Below the pieces are notes generated by a model that saw only the letters and a list, made by a program, of their open reading frames with translations, ran no database searches and was not told where the DNA came from. From contig CBDBJK010000038.1 in assembly GCA_965206395.1 (NCBI GenBank), positions 434,001 through 498,000 on the forward strand: a stretch of 64,000 nucleotides of DNA, given 5' to 3'. Shown piece by piece: positions 37,406 through 45,636 of the stretch (position 1 is the stretch's first letter; every line of letters starts with the position of its first letter). Source of the DNA: CBDBJK01 sp965206395. GTDB taxonomy: Bacteria > Chloroflexota > Dehalococcoidia > Lucifugimonadales > CATOSD01. The position numbers and the translations under genes are program-made.

Positions 37406-38781
37406 ATGGTCGCTGTGAAAGGAATGGTCGCTGGGGTCAGCCTCATGCACGGCGGGTTTAACGGGCCTAGGAAGGCTGCCGAGGAAGCGATGAATCAGCA
37501 GCCTGACTTCATGGCTGCCGATGCGGGCAGCACCGACGCGGGGCCAGCCTTCCTGGGCGGCGAAACAGGCATGACCCATCGCGGAGGCATCAAGGCATCA
37601 CTTGAGTACATTATCCCTCTGGCGGTAGAGAGAAGAAGATTCCCTTTATCATTGGGTCCGCAGGTCTTGGGGGCAATCGCGCTGGTGTAGCCTTCTTTCG
37701 TGAAATTATCGAGGAGGTGGCTAGAGAGAAAGGCCTGAACTTTCGACTGGCAATCATCAATTCGGAGCAAGACAAAGACTACCTGAAGCGGCGATTGCGA
37801 GCAGGGAAGATCACGCCACTGGCCCCGGCAGAGCCTTTGACAGAAGAGATTATTGATCGCTCTACCCATATCGTCGGGATGATGGGCACAGAACCCGTGA
37901 TCGAGGCGTTGCAACAGGGCGCGGACATCGTACTTTGCGGGCGAATCAGCGACTCGGCTATGTTCGCCGCCGTGCCCATCATGAAGGGGGTTCCTCTGGC
38001 GCAGGCGTGGCATATGGCAAAGGTGATCGATCATTCAAATACCAACGTGGAACCCGTCCGAGGGGTGGATACCCACGTAATAGGCGTCGCCTCGGATGAC
38101 CACTTCTTGATTCAAGCGACTAACCCCGATGGAATGGTCAGCACGCACCGTGCGGCTCATGCTACTACGTATGAGAATAACAGCCCATACTACCTGTTAG
38201 AGCCACCAGGAATGCTGGACATTTCCGACTCTCAGTATGAACAGGTAGACCCTCGCACTATCAAGGTTACAGGCAGCCGCTTTATTTCGCGCACTTACAC
38301 CATCAAGCTTGAAGGCGCTGAAAGGGTGGGCTACCGGACGATCACGGTGGGTGGCACGCGCGACCCGGTGCTTATCAGTATACTGGACGAGTTTCTTGAG
38401 ATATGCAAGCAGCGCACGACTGACCATGCGGCATCTCAAGGGATCAAGCCCGACCAGTTCAAGCTTCTGTTTCGTGTCTACGGAAAGAACGAGATAATGC
38501 GTGATTGGGAGCCTGATAAGGACTTCGCGCCCAAGGAAGTGGGAATCGTCGGCGAATGCGTGGCGGACACTCAGGAGATCGCCAACGCAGTCATGAACAT
38601 GTGCCACGCCCAGCTTTTGCATTACAACTACCCCGGGCGTATTCACACAACCGGGAATTTCGCTTTTCCTTACTCACCTAGCGACATCGAATGCGGCCCC
38701 GTGTACCGCTTCAACGTCTGGCATATCCTGGAGCCGGATGATCCGATGGAGTGCTGCGAGATTGACCTCGTGGACTTGTAA
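37406..38781 (+). CDS. AtuA/DUF1446 family protein, interrupted by a -1 frameshift
   Basis: Acyclic-terpene-utilisation AtuA-like protein. The first frame from the ATG at 37406 (GAGGAG upstream) carries DFMAADAGSTDAGPAFLGG, the family N-terminus. From about 37624 the homologous reading continues in another frame as REKKIPFIIGSAGLGGNRAG and joins the open frame that ends at 38781 (VLCGRISDSAMFA, YNYPGRIHTTGNFAF). Restoring one base near 37622-37630 gives a normal 458-residue protein. Either the read has a missing base in the GAGAGAAGAAG run, or this is a recent pseudogene. The following DUF4387 gene is intact and is a frequent partner of AtuA. Catalytic activity of the family is poorly defined. 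Confidence 0.8.
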
Positions 38782-38794
38782 AAAGAGGTGTAAC

Positions 38795-39112
38795 GTGACC
38801 AAGCTGAAAAACCTTGCCTACGTCATTCGCAGCAAGAATGCGGGGCCTTTCGAAGTGACTCTAGACATACTCTTCGAAAACGAGGCCATCTATCGCAGGG
38901 TAAAGGACACGGGAGCTATCGACGCGAAAATGTTCGCCGATCTGTACGACGTGCCGGAAGAGCAGTGCAACTTTATTGCCTTCGACAAAGGCTGGTCTTT
39001 CAAATGTACGCTCGTTCGGCCTATAGCAGCCGGTGAGATCGAGGATATGGACGTGTACGGCTGCCAACAATACGTCGGCCTTCTGGATGTGGAAGTGCCA
39101 CTTGAGGAGTAA
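38795..39112 (+). CDS. DUF4387 family protein (AtuA partner)
   Basis: 105 residues from a GTG at 38795, with AAAGAGGTG upstream. The open frame begins further upstream inside AtuA, but that part is not family-like. It contains LAYVIRSKNAGPFEVTLDI near the N-terminus, an FADLYDVPEE segment and SFKCTLVRP. The family is known mainly from genes beside, or fused to, AtuA-type proteins and probably forms a complex with them. It is 13 bp after AtuA and 3 bp before the next gene, so it is clearly co-transcribed. Confidence 0.82.
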   Translation: MTKLKNLAYVIRSKNAGPFEVTLDILFENEAIYRRVKDTGAIDAKMFADLYDVPEEQCNFIAFDKGWSFKCTLVRPIAAGEIEDMDVYGCQQYVGLLDVEVPLEE

Positions 39113-39115
39113 TAC

Positions 39116-39940
39116 ATGACCAACAGCATCACTATTCGCAGGGCGTATACGGATACTCCATACGGCCAGCTACACTATCGATATGCCGGAGAAGGCGAAC
39201 CTCTCTTGCTGATTCATCAGACGGCAACGTCCTCGTACGCTTACGAGCCGATGATGTCCCACCTGGCATCCAGCTATCGTGTGCTTGCGGTGGACACCCC
39301 TGGTTACGGCATGTCTGATTACCCCACCAACAAGGAATACACACTCGCCGATTACGCCCATACTTTTGCCGCCTTCCTCAAAAGCCTGAATATCGAACGC
39401 GCTTCCGTCTTTGGCCACCATACGGGAGCTAGCTTCGCCTGCGAGCTTGCGGCAGAGTACCCGGACATGGTGGACAAGCTCATCGTCGATGGGACGCCTT
39501 ACTGGGAAAACGCCGTTGAGCAGTTCCTGAGCCACGTGCATGCCATTGAACTCAAGGACGACGGCAGCCATATGAGCGACACATGGCAGGAGTTATCGGG
39601 CAGGATCGAGCCATTCTATCCGAGGCCGTTTAGCGAGGACATACTCAGAACGCTTCACTGGGAAGTGCTCTGGAAGCTCATAGCCGGAGAGCGTTACCAT
39701 GAAGCCTATGTCGCCCTGGGCCACTATGACATCATGAGCCGCCTTCCGCTTATCAAAGCGCCGACGCTGGTGATGAGCGGCGAAAAGGACGGCCTGCGCC
39801 GCACTGTTGAGCCAGTGGCAGAGGTGATAAAACGCTCTCGCACGTACATCGGGCCGGGCGGTTCATATCTGAAGACATACGAAGACCCGGAGGCTCTGGC
39901 TAACGTGGTTCGAGATTTCCTGGCAAACCCGGGCGTATAG
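39116..39940 (+). CDS. Alpha/beta hydrolase-fold protein with non-canonical nucleophile elbow
   Basis: 274 residues with a clear alpha/beta hydrolase layout: LHYRYAGEGEPLLLIHQTATSS (oxyanion region), YRVLAVDTPGYGMSD, and SVFGHHTGASFACELAAEYP at the nucleophile elbow. The usual GxSxG reads GHHTG, and the region that normally ends with the catalytic His (GGHF) reads GGSYL. Both canonical residues therefore seem absent, although length and fold are normal. The subfamily may use other residues, or the protein may not be a hydrolase. The ATG is 3 bp after the DUF4387 stop, so it is the last gene of this operon. Confidence 0.83.
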   Translation: MTNSITIRRAYTDTPYGQLHYRYAGEGEPLLLIHQTATSSYAYEPMMSHLASSYRVLAVDTPGYGMSDYPTNKEYTLADYAHTFAAFLKSLNIERASVFGHHTGASFACELAAEYPDMVDKLIVDGTPYWENAVEQFLSHVHAIELKDDGSHMSDTWQELSGRIEPFYPRPFSEDILRTLHWEVLWKLIAGERYHEAYVALGHYDIMSRLPLIKAPTLVMSGEKDGLRRTVEPVAEVIKRSRTYIGPGGSYLKTYEDPEALANVVRDFLANPGV

Positions 39941-39980
39941 TTACCAATTAGGGCTGTAAATCCCGAAAAAGTTGGCCTCA

Positions 39981-40006
39981 TATTTCAGCCATTTGTGGCT
40001 GAAATA
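39981..40006. terminator. Bidirectional terminator-like hairpin between convergent genes
   Basis: An 11-bp perfect stem around a TTTG loop (TATTTCAGCCA and its complement). It lies between the plus-strand hydrolase stop at 39940 and the minus-strand deaminase stop at 40022, where a shared terminator is expected. No long T-run on either side. Confidence 0.55.
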
Positions 40007-40021
40007 CAAGGTCTTCGTTAG

Positions 40022-40465
40022 CTATCCTGCGATCATGTCGACGCACTCTTTCGTCAGGACTCCTGTGATGACTTCAATCTTGTCTTCGACCTTGGCCAGC
40101 GCAAGCAGGCTCTCGACAGAGTAATCGCCCCAGCGTCGGGCCGAACCCTCGGAGCGACCGCCCATTACGACTGTACTAATCCCGCTTATCATTATGGCTC
40201 CGCAGCACATGGGGCAAGGCTCGAACGTCGTGTAAAGCGTGCAGCCTGAGAAGTCCACCTGGCCTTCAGTTGCTCCCGCATTTCGTAGCGCCACCGTCTC
40301 CGCGTGCGCCGTCGGGTCGGACGTCGAGGTCGTGAGGTTTCGGCCACTAGCGATTATTGCATCACCCCGAACGACAATCGATCCTACCGCGACGTTTCCC
40401 CCCGCTTTGCACTTCTCAGCCTCCTCCAGCGCGATTTTCATAAAATACTCGTGGTCTTGCGTCAT
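40022..40465 (-). CDS. Cytidine/deoxycytidylate (TadA-like) nucleoside or base deaminase
   Basis: 147-residue zinc deaminase. Zinc and catalytic residues are visible in PTAHAETVAL (HAE) and PCPMCCGAI (PCxxC). The C-terminus is of ordinary length for guanine or cytosine deaminases and for TadA-like proteins, so the substrate may be a free base, a nucleoside or tRNA adenosine. It is downstream of the LLM oxidoreductase, with a terminator-like hairpin between them. A housekeeping TadA role cannot be excluded. Confidence 0.85.
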   Translation of the reverse strand: MTQDHEYFMKIALEEAEKCKAGGNVAVGSIVVRGDAIIASGRNLTTSTSDPTAHAETVALRNAGATEGQVDFSGCTLYTTFEPCPMCCGAIMISGISTVVMGGRSEGSARRWGDYSVESLLALAKVEDKIEVITGVLTKECVDMIAG

Positions 40466-40563
40466 AAGTTATTCTCCCTTTTTAGCTTAGGACGGTTTCG
40501 ATATGCATGTACGTAGCCGCCTGGCCCCCTCTCTGACTCTCCCTCAAAGGGGGCGAGGAAATC

Positions 40564-40584
40564 CCTTCCCCTATTGGGGGAAGG
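40564..40584 (-). terminator. GC-rich hairpin downstream of the LLM oxidoreductase gene
   Basis: CCTTCCCC (40564-40571) pairs with GGGGAAGG (40577-40584) around a 5-base loop, 22 bp after the stop at 40606. On the minus strand it is followed by GATTTCC. The purine/pyrimidine-rich sequence around it (40520-40600) resembles a dispersed intergenic repeat, but no second copy was seen here. Confidence 0.5.
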
Positions 40585-40605
40585 TTAGGATGGGGGGAAG
40601 ATTGG

Positions 40606-41454
40606 CTATCGCAAAACGGCTTCCGCGATTCGCTCCAACTCAGCCGACATCTCCTCTTCGGTTTCCTTGAAGTCTGGCCGAACTATAACTCTGTTAGCAC
40701 CAGCCTCAAGATACTCTTTGATGAGGTCAAGGTCGGCGGTCTGACCGTGCACAGAGACGCTGAGGGTGTTCGGGTCTCGCCCTGCTTCGGCGGCAAGAGT
40801 ATCCAGAATCGCCCGGCTTTCCTTGAGTTCTTCCGGCGTGATTCGATTGGGCAGCCAGCCGTCGCCCCAGGCTACAATGCGCTTCAGCACGTTCTTCGCC
40901 ATGCCCCCAAGTAGTACCGGAGGGTGTGGCTTCTGGGCTGGCTTGGGGTAGCTTCTCACGAGAGGGAAATCGTAATACTTGCCGTGAAACTCGGCCTCAT
41001 CTTTTGTCCAAAGCTCCTTCATGGCGAGGACAGACTCGCGTGTCTGAGTCCAGCGATGGTCGAAGTCGCCGCCCATAAGCTCTGTTTCCTCCCTGTTCCA
41101 TCCAGCGCCTACACCGAAAAGGAATCGTCCGCCGCTGAGCAAGTCCAGCGTGGAAACCTCTTTTGCCAGCAGCAGGGGATTTCGCTCTGGCACCAGCGTA
41201 ATAGCGACGCCGAGCTTTAGCGTTGTGGTAGCCCCTGACGCCTGAGCGAGGGCTATGAAGGGGTCGACAAAGTGGGAGTAGGTCTCCGGTATCACTCCGT
41301 CGGGCGAGCTTGGGAAAGGGCTGGCCGTATGCACGGGCATCACGGGATGCTCGCCGTACCAAAGAGAATCGAAGCCCAATTCCTCGGCTTTACGAGCCAT
41401 GAAGTCAGCATTGATTATGTAGGCGGGTAGGGGCATAGAAACGCCGATGTTCAT
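40606..41454 (-). CDS. LLM-class flavin-dependent oxidoreductase (F420- or FMN-type)
   Basis: 282 residues from the ATG at 41454 (MNIGVSMPLPAY), with AAGGAG upstream. The longer open frame to 41544 overlaps the neighbouring gene. It contains GFDSLWYGEHP, TLKLGVAITLVPERNPLLLAKEVSTLD, GGRFLFGVGAGWNREE and HPPVLLGGMAKN, typical of the F420-dependent branch of the luciferase-like family. It is 49 bp downstream of the MerB-like selenoprotein candidate and in the same direction, so it is probably co-transcribed. Substrate unknown. Confidence 0.88.
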   Translation of the reverse strand: MNIGVSMPLPAYIINADFMARKAEELGFDSLWYGEHPVMPVHTASPFPSSPDGVIPETYSHFVDPFIALAQASGATTTLKLGVAITLVPERNPLLLAKEVSTLDLLSGGRFLFGVGAGWNREETELMGGDFDHRWTQTRESVLAMKELWTKDEAEFHGKYYDFPLVRSYPKPAQKPHPPVLLGGMAKNVLKRIVAWGDGWLPNRITPEELKESRAILDTLAAEAGRDPNTLSVSVHGQTADLDLIKEYLEAGANRVIVRPDFKETEEEMSAELERIAEAVLR

Positions 41455-41503
41455 GGAATGCTCCTTGATATGTCGTTGTGAACGATAATCGACACGCCTG
41501 ATT

Positions 41504-42136
41504 CTACTGCGCCGCGCGCCATGTGAAGTAGTCTTCGCGTGCACGTGCGCGGAAGCTCTCGGCGCTGAAACGGTCTATCCAGTATGACAAGGGTTGAACT
41601 TCTTGGGCAGGGTCGAAGCTTACCCAGTTGCGAGCGTGCTCTTCCGACCGGAAGAGATTCATGCCCGCTCACCTCCAGGGTCTATTTTCTGGCGGCCCGC
41701 CCACCTCACTGTAGGCGTACCCAACTACCCCTTCGGGCTGGATAGAAAGTATCTCCTCGTCGCGCATCTCGATGACGACGGACTCCCCGCAGTCCAGGCA
41801 GGGAGCATCAACGCGAACCGTTTTGCCGGGAACGAGCCAGCGTACCGCTAGCGCCTCGAATCCTCACTGCGCGAACCAACTCTGCTGTCCGTCTATTGAG
41901 ATGCGGTACTGCGTAGGCAGGTTGTTGAAGGGCGCGAAGGATACGATGTAGTCTGTGCCGGGATGCATCCACGCCGGTATTCCGCTGTCCACTAGCTCGT
42001 GCAGCAGAAGTCGCCCGTCTTCGACTGAAAGCCCCATCGCGGAGGCGAACTCCGTGTAGTGCGGAGCGCGTCCCTTGCTTATGAAGTGTTGCATCGTCGT
42101 GTGAAATGCTTTGTCCAGTGTCTTCACGTCGGCCAT
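41504..42136 (-). CDS. MerB-like (organomercurial lyase family) protein with two in-frame TGA codons: predicted double selenoprotein
   Basis: One frame from the ATG at 42136 (GGAGG eight bases upstream) to the TAG at 41506-41504 gives 210 residues, about the length of MerB (212), if two TGA codons are decoded. The N-terminal helical domain reads DKAFHTTMQHFISKGRAPHY and EFASAMGLS. The catalytic region reads SWFAQ-U91-GFEALAVRW, matching MerB WCALDTL, so U91 replaces Cys96 and Glu94 replaces Asp99. APCLDCG supplies the Cys117 counterpart. NRPWR-U156-AGMNLFRSEEHARNW matches the MerB CCHVHFFAS region, so U156 replaces Cys159. Each TGA is followed by a SECIS-like hairpin. Other genes here end in TGA, so TGA is not sense by default. 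MerB cleaves C-Hg bonds; here the metal or metalloid substrate is unknown. NCBI curators, as I recall, use the name SaoL for a related seleno-lyase. Confidence 0.82.
41639..41656 (-). promoter_or_regulatory. Bacterial SECIS-like hairpin for the second TGA
   Basis: Starting 13 nt after the TGA at 41671-41669, CTCTTCC and GGAAGAG form a perfect 7-bp stem closed by a GGUC tetraloop. The loop G and U are about 21-22 nt after the TGA, almost the position seen in the E. coli fdhF SECIS, whose apical loop is also GGUC-like. The element is inside the coding sequence, as usual in bacteria. Confidence 0.75.
41834..41857 (-). promoter_or_regulatory. Bacterial SECIS-like hairpin for the first TGA
   Basis: Begins 7 nt after the TGA at 41866-41864. 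Pairing runs GAG/CTC, one G-G mismatch, then four pairs including two G-U wobbles, closing an 8-base loop (AGCGGUAC). The loop GU lies at nt 19-20 after the TGA, within the range for bacterial SECIS elements. It is weaker than the second hairpin. Confidence 0.55.
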
Positions 42137-42275
42137 TGTCAACTCCTCCTTATGATATGGAAAATGATATGGAAATATGTTTGGCGTTCTTCTGATGAAA
42201 ATAAAAGGTTGGTTACCTTCATCACGGGATTGCTACATTCAATTAAGGCATGAATGGCAACCAACGCGAAAGAAG

Positions 42276-44229
42276 TTACACGAGACGCCCAGCTCGCGCG
42301 CCGTCCAGAATCGCGTCCATCATGCGGCGTGGAGCCAGGGCGTCGCCAATCAGATGAATGTCGTCAATCCGCCCCTTCATGTCGCGGCGCAGGGAGTCGT
42401 CTGCCTCGCCCTGGTACGCCGTCACTATCATGTCTACGCTCTCGATACGGCCCTCATCCTTGCTGAAAACGTTCTCCGTGACTACTGTTCGACCGTCCAT
42501 CAGCTTGATAGCCGTCAAGGGAGTTATGGTCACTCCCTTGGTCAGCAGGCGTCTGTAAATGAGTTCGAGCGTGCCAGCGTCTAGCATCGCTCCGGCGTAT
42601 AGAGCTTCCGTGAGAACATACACACGGCAGCCCTTTTCGGCCAGGAAGTCTGCGGCGCTCAACGCCTGTATCTGATGCTCACCGGCGAGAAACAACCACC
42701 CTCTGTTCTGGTTGCCACTCCCTTTCCTCAGACAGCACGGCCCGCGCGTCCACCAGCGTAACATCGGCAGAAGATATGTCAGACACAATCGGGCGGGAGC
42801 CTGTGGCGACGATCAGCGAATCAGGTGACTCGCGCTCTACCGTCCCCTCGTTGACCTCGCTTTCAAGACGGACGTCCACACCCAGGAGTTTCATCTGGTG
42901 AGCGAAGTAACGGCGCACCTCGTCCAGGTCTTCGCGTCCCGGAGCGCGGGATGCAATAAGGGACTGTCCACCAAGTCTGTCGCCCTTCTCATAGAGTGTG
43001 ACCTGATGTCCTCGCAGGGCCGCGACTCGTGCGGCTTCGAGACCAGCGGGGCCGCCGCCAACTATCATCACCCGCTTGGGCGTGTCCGTAGGAACAAGCG
43101 TCATCTCCTGCTCTCGGCCCATTTCCGGGTTCATCGTGCAGGCGATTGGCATTCCCGCCTGGTTGCGGCCAATGCACTCGTTGCAGGCGATGCAGTGGCG
43201 AATCTCGTCCAACCGGCCTTCCTGAGCCTTTCTAGGCATCTCCGGGTCGGTCATGATGGCGCGATTCATGGCGATGATGTCTGCCACTCCCCTGGCGAGA
43301 ACATCCTCTGCGATGGGGGGGTCGTTTATCCTCTGAGAGCACATCAGCGGCAGCTTGACCACTTTTCGGATTGCCTCGGTCAGATAGACGAAACCGCCCG
43401 CCTTGTAATAGGTAGGCGGAATGTGCGCCTCGATTCCTGGGCCAGCGCCCACGTGGATGAAGTCCAGATTGCCCGTTGCCTCCAGACGGGGGGCGATCTG
43501 AAGCATGTCGTCCAGAGTCAGGCCATCCTCGGAAATCTCGTCGCCGCTGAGACGTATGCCGACAACCCTGTCAGACCCAAGGCCGTCTCCCACTGCCGCG
43601 ATTACCTCGCGAGCGAACCTCAACCGATTGTCCAAACTGCCGCCGTACTCGTCCTGGCGAAGGTTCTTGGTAGGTGACATGAACTGGGCGACCATAAACG
43701 AGACCTCGCCCTGAACCTCTATTCCGTCGAAACCCGCCTCTCTTGCCTTCACAGCCGCCTGACGGAACGCCTCGACCACGAAATGAATGTCTTCGGCATC
43801 CATCTCATGAGGAATTTCAGTACCGGAGGCTAGGAAGCTCTTCAGTGGCACGGCGGAAGGGGCCATTATCACGCCTCCGAAAGGGCGAGAGCTGCCTCGC
43901 GCGCCAACGTGGTTGAGCTGCAACAAGAACTTGACTCCCTCATCGTGGAGTGCGTCCACTACCTTTCGGTAGCCTGGAATCCAGTCGCCGCTCTGTATGG
44001 CCGTAGGTGGAGCGCCGGTGTGCCTGGGAAGCACGCTATGGACGTGAGTCGTAATCATTCCCACGCCGCCACGCGCCTTCGTCAGCCAGTAGTGGAGCAT
44101 TCGCTCGGTTGGCGGGCCGTCAGAGGGCATGAAGTTGGTGTTGTGGCCGGGCACTGCTATGCGGTTTCGCACAGTCATGGGGCCGATGGTAAAGGGAGTG
44201 AACAAGTGTTGAAACTGGGGTGATGACAT
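42276..44229 (-). CDS. Old yellow enzyme-type FMN/Fe-S/FAD oxidoreductase, interrupted by a +1 frameshift
   Basis: About 650 residues after correction. The first frame from the ATG at 44229 gives the FMN TIM barrel (LFTPFTIGPMTVRNRIAVPG), the complete cluster motif CIACNECIGRNQ...IAC as in the trimethylamine dehydrogenase type, and the FAD domain (VMIVGGGPAGLEAARVAA, EKGDRLGGQ). It breaks at a TTT run (42690-42692). Removing one T continues RVVV into LAGEHQIQALSAADFLAEKGC and the IGDALAPRRMMDAI end in the other frame, with the stop at 42276. A homopolymer read error or a recent mutation are both possible. It is the first gene of the unit containing the MerB-like gene, 139 bp upstream of it. 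Confidence 0.85.
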
Positions 44230-44434
44230 GGTTATCCTGCTCCAGACGCATCAAGAAACGCGGCGTCAGATTTTGGTTGACAGGAGTTTACCAGCGTCCT
44301 TTCGGTGCGTCAACTGCGGTAAATTCATTGCCACAATTGCTCGCATTCGACGGCTCTACGGCTAGAATCCAATTATTGAAATTCGTTTAGCAATACAACC
44401 AAAAGCCTTGACACAATGTATTCTCGTTTGCTAG

Positions 44435-45636
44435 GGAACCTCTGAACAACTCGGCGCAAGCGTGGATGGGCAGAGTTGTTCCGTTCTTTGGAGATGTTCA
44501 GGCATCTTTGTGACGTTCCAGGTCGTGGTTGAGGCGTTCAGACCGTGTCTGTTGTGGCCTCGAAGCGGCTTTTCGGAGCCATCGCGGCTCCCCGGCCGTG
44601 ATTTGCTCACTGCGCCCCTCTCATGCCGCCAGACGGCGCTCTGCCGTCATCAAGTTGGCCAGCCCCAGTAGCAATGCCAGCCGTTGCGCGTTCTTAGCCA
44701 ACCCTCGGTAGCGCACCTTGGCGTAGCCAAAGCGCCGCTTCACGTACAGGAACGGATGCTCCACTTTCGCTCTGACCGACGCTTTGCGCTTCTCCGCCAA
44801 CGCCTCGTGGCTGCCAGGCTCCAGGTGCCGTCGCCGGCCGGGCCTCATCGCCACTCGCCACTCCACATCCAACTCTCGATTCTCCAACCGCTTGTCCACT
44901 CCCTGATACCCCGCATCCCCCCACACTCGTTTCTCTCCACCGTGCAGCAATCGGTGCGCTTCTGTCACATCATGCACGTTAGCTGGCGTCGTAGTCATGC
45001 TGTGTACCACTCCCGTCTCAGCGTCAGCGCCTACGTGTACTTTCATCCCGAAGCGCCACTCGTTCCCCTTCTTCGTCTGGTGCATCTCAGGGTCTCGCTC
45101 ACCCGCACGATTCTTCGTCGATGACGGCGCCTCTATGATGCTCGCGTCCACGATCGTCCCCTCCCGAAGCCGCAGTCCCTGGGACTCCAGATGACGGTTT
45201 ATCTCCTCGAACAGACTCTGCCCCAACTCATGCTCTTCCAGCAGATGGCGGAAGTTCAGAATCGTCGTCTCGTCCGGCAGCGGGCCCGACAGCTTCAACC
45301 CTACGAACCGTCTCACCGACTCGACCTCGTAGAGCATGTCCTCCATACCAGGATCGCTCAAGTTGTAGAACAACTGCACGCAGTGTATCCGCACCATCGC
45401 CGACAACTCATATGGTCGACGGCCTCGGCCCGCCTTGGGATAGAACGGACGGATGCGCTCTTCCATCTGTTCCCACGGGATCAGAGCATCCATGCGCTCC
45501 AGGAATATCTCCCGGCGGGTCTTGCGCTTCTTGCTCTCGTATTCCAAGTCCGCAAATGTTGGCTGGTCCATCAATTATCTCCCCGAACACAGTGCTATTC
45601 TCTATGCTACTATGCCCAGACTTGTTCAGAGTATCC
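44435..45636 (-). mobile_element. IS5-family insertion sequence, copy 1
   Basis: A 1202-bp element. Terminal inverted repeats begin GGAACCTCTGAACAA on the left and read GGATACTCTGAACAA (complement) on the right. It is flanked on both sides by CTAG (44431-44434 and 45637-45640), the YTAR-type 4-bp target duplication of IS5 elements. It carries one transposase gene on the minus strand. The ends match those of the second copy at 55597-56793. Confidence 0.85.
44621..45571 (-). CDS. IS5-family DDE transposase
   Basis: 316 residues from the ATG at 45571, with GGGGAG seven bases upstream. It cuts and joins the element ends. The DDE residues appear as Asp in GTIVDASII, Asp in WGDAGYQG and Glu in RAKVEHPFLYVK, which also gives the R-x3-E-x6-K signature. 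KGNEWRFGMKVH is the usual block between them. The frame is intact and equal in length to copy 2, with scattered amino-acid differences, so the two copies diverged some time ago or arrived separately. Confidence 0.93.
   Translation of the reverse strand: MDQPTFADLEYESKKRKTRREIFLERMDALIPWEQMEERIRPFYPKAGRGRRPYELSAMVRIHCVQLFYNLSDPGMEDMLYEVESVRRFVGLKLSGPLPDETTILNFRHLLEEHELGQSLFEEINRHLESQGLRLREGTIVDASIIEAPSSTKNRAGERDPEMHQTKKGNEWRFGMKVHVGADAETGVVHSMTTTPANVHDVTEAHRLLHGGEKRVWGDAGYQGVDKRLENRELDVEWRVAMRPGRRRHLEPGSHEALAEKRKASVRAKVEHPFLYVKRRFGYAKVRYRGLAKNAQRLALLLGLANLMTAERRLAA

Noticed and set aside
40520..40605. Purine/pyrimidine-rich stretch as a CRISPR or tandem repeat
   Set aside because: There is no repeated unit with spacers; it is a hairpin-forming intergenic sequence only.
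41451..41672. Open frame overlapping the end of the MerB-like gene on the minus strand, in another frame
   Set aside because: It conflicts with the MerB-like reading, has no family resemblance, and its start lies next to the second TGA by coincidence.
41864..42142. Treating the MerB-like gene as a 92-residue complete protein or as a plain nonsense pseudogene
   Set aside because: Homology continues in the same frame through both TGA codons to the normal family length, and both TGAs fall on catalytic Cys columns with hairpins behind them. A pseudogene is still possible but less likely.
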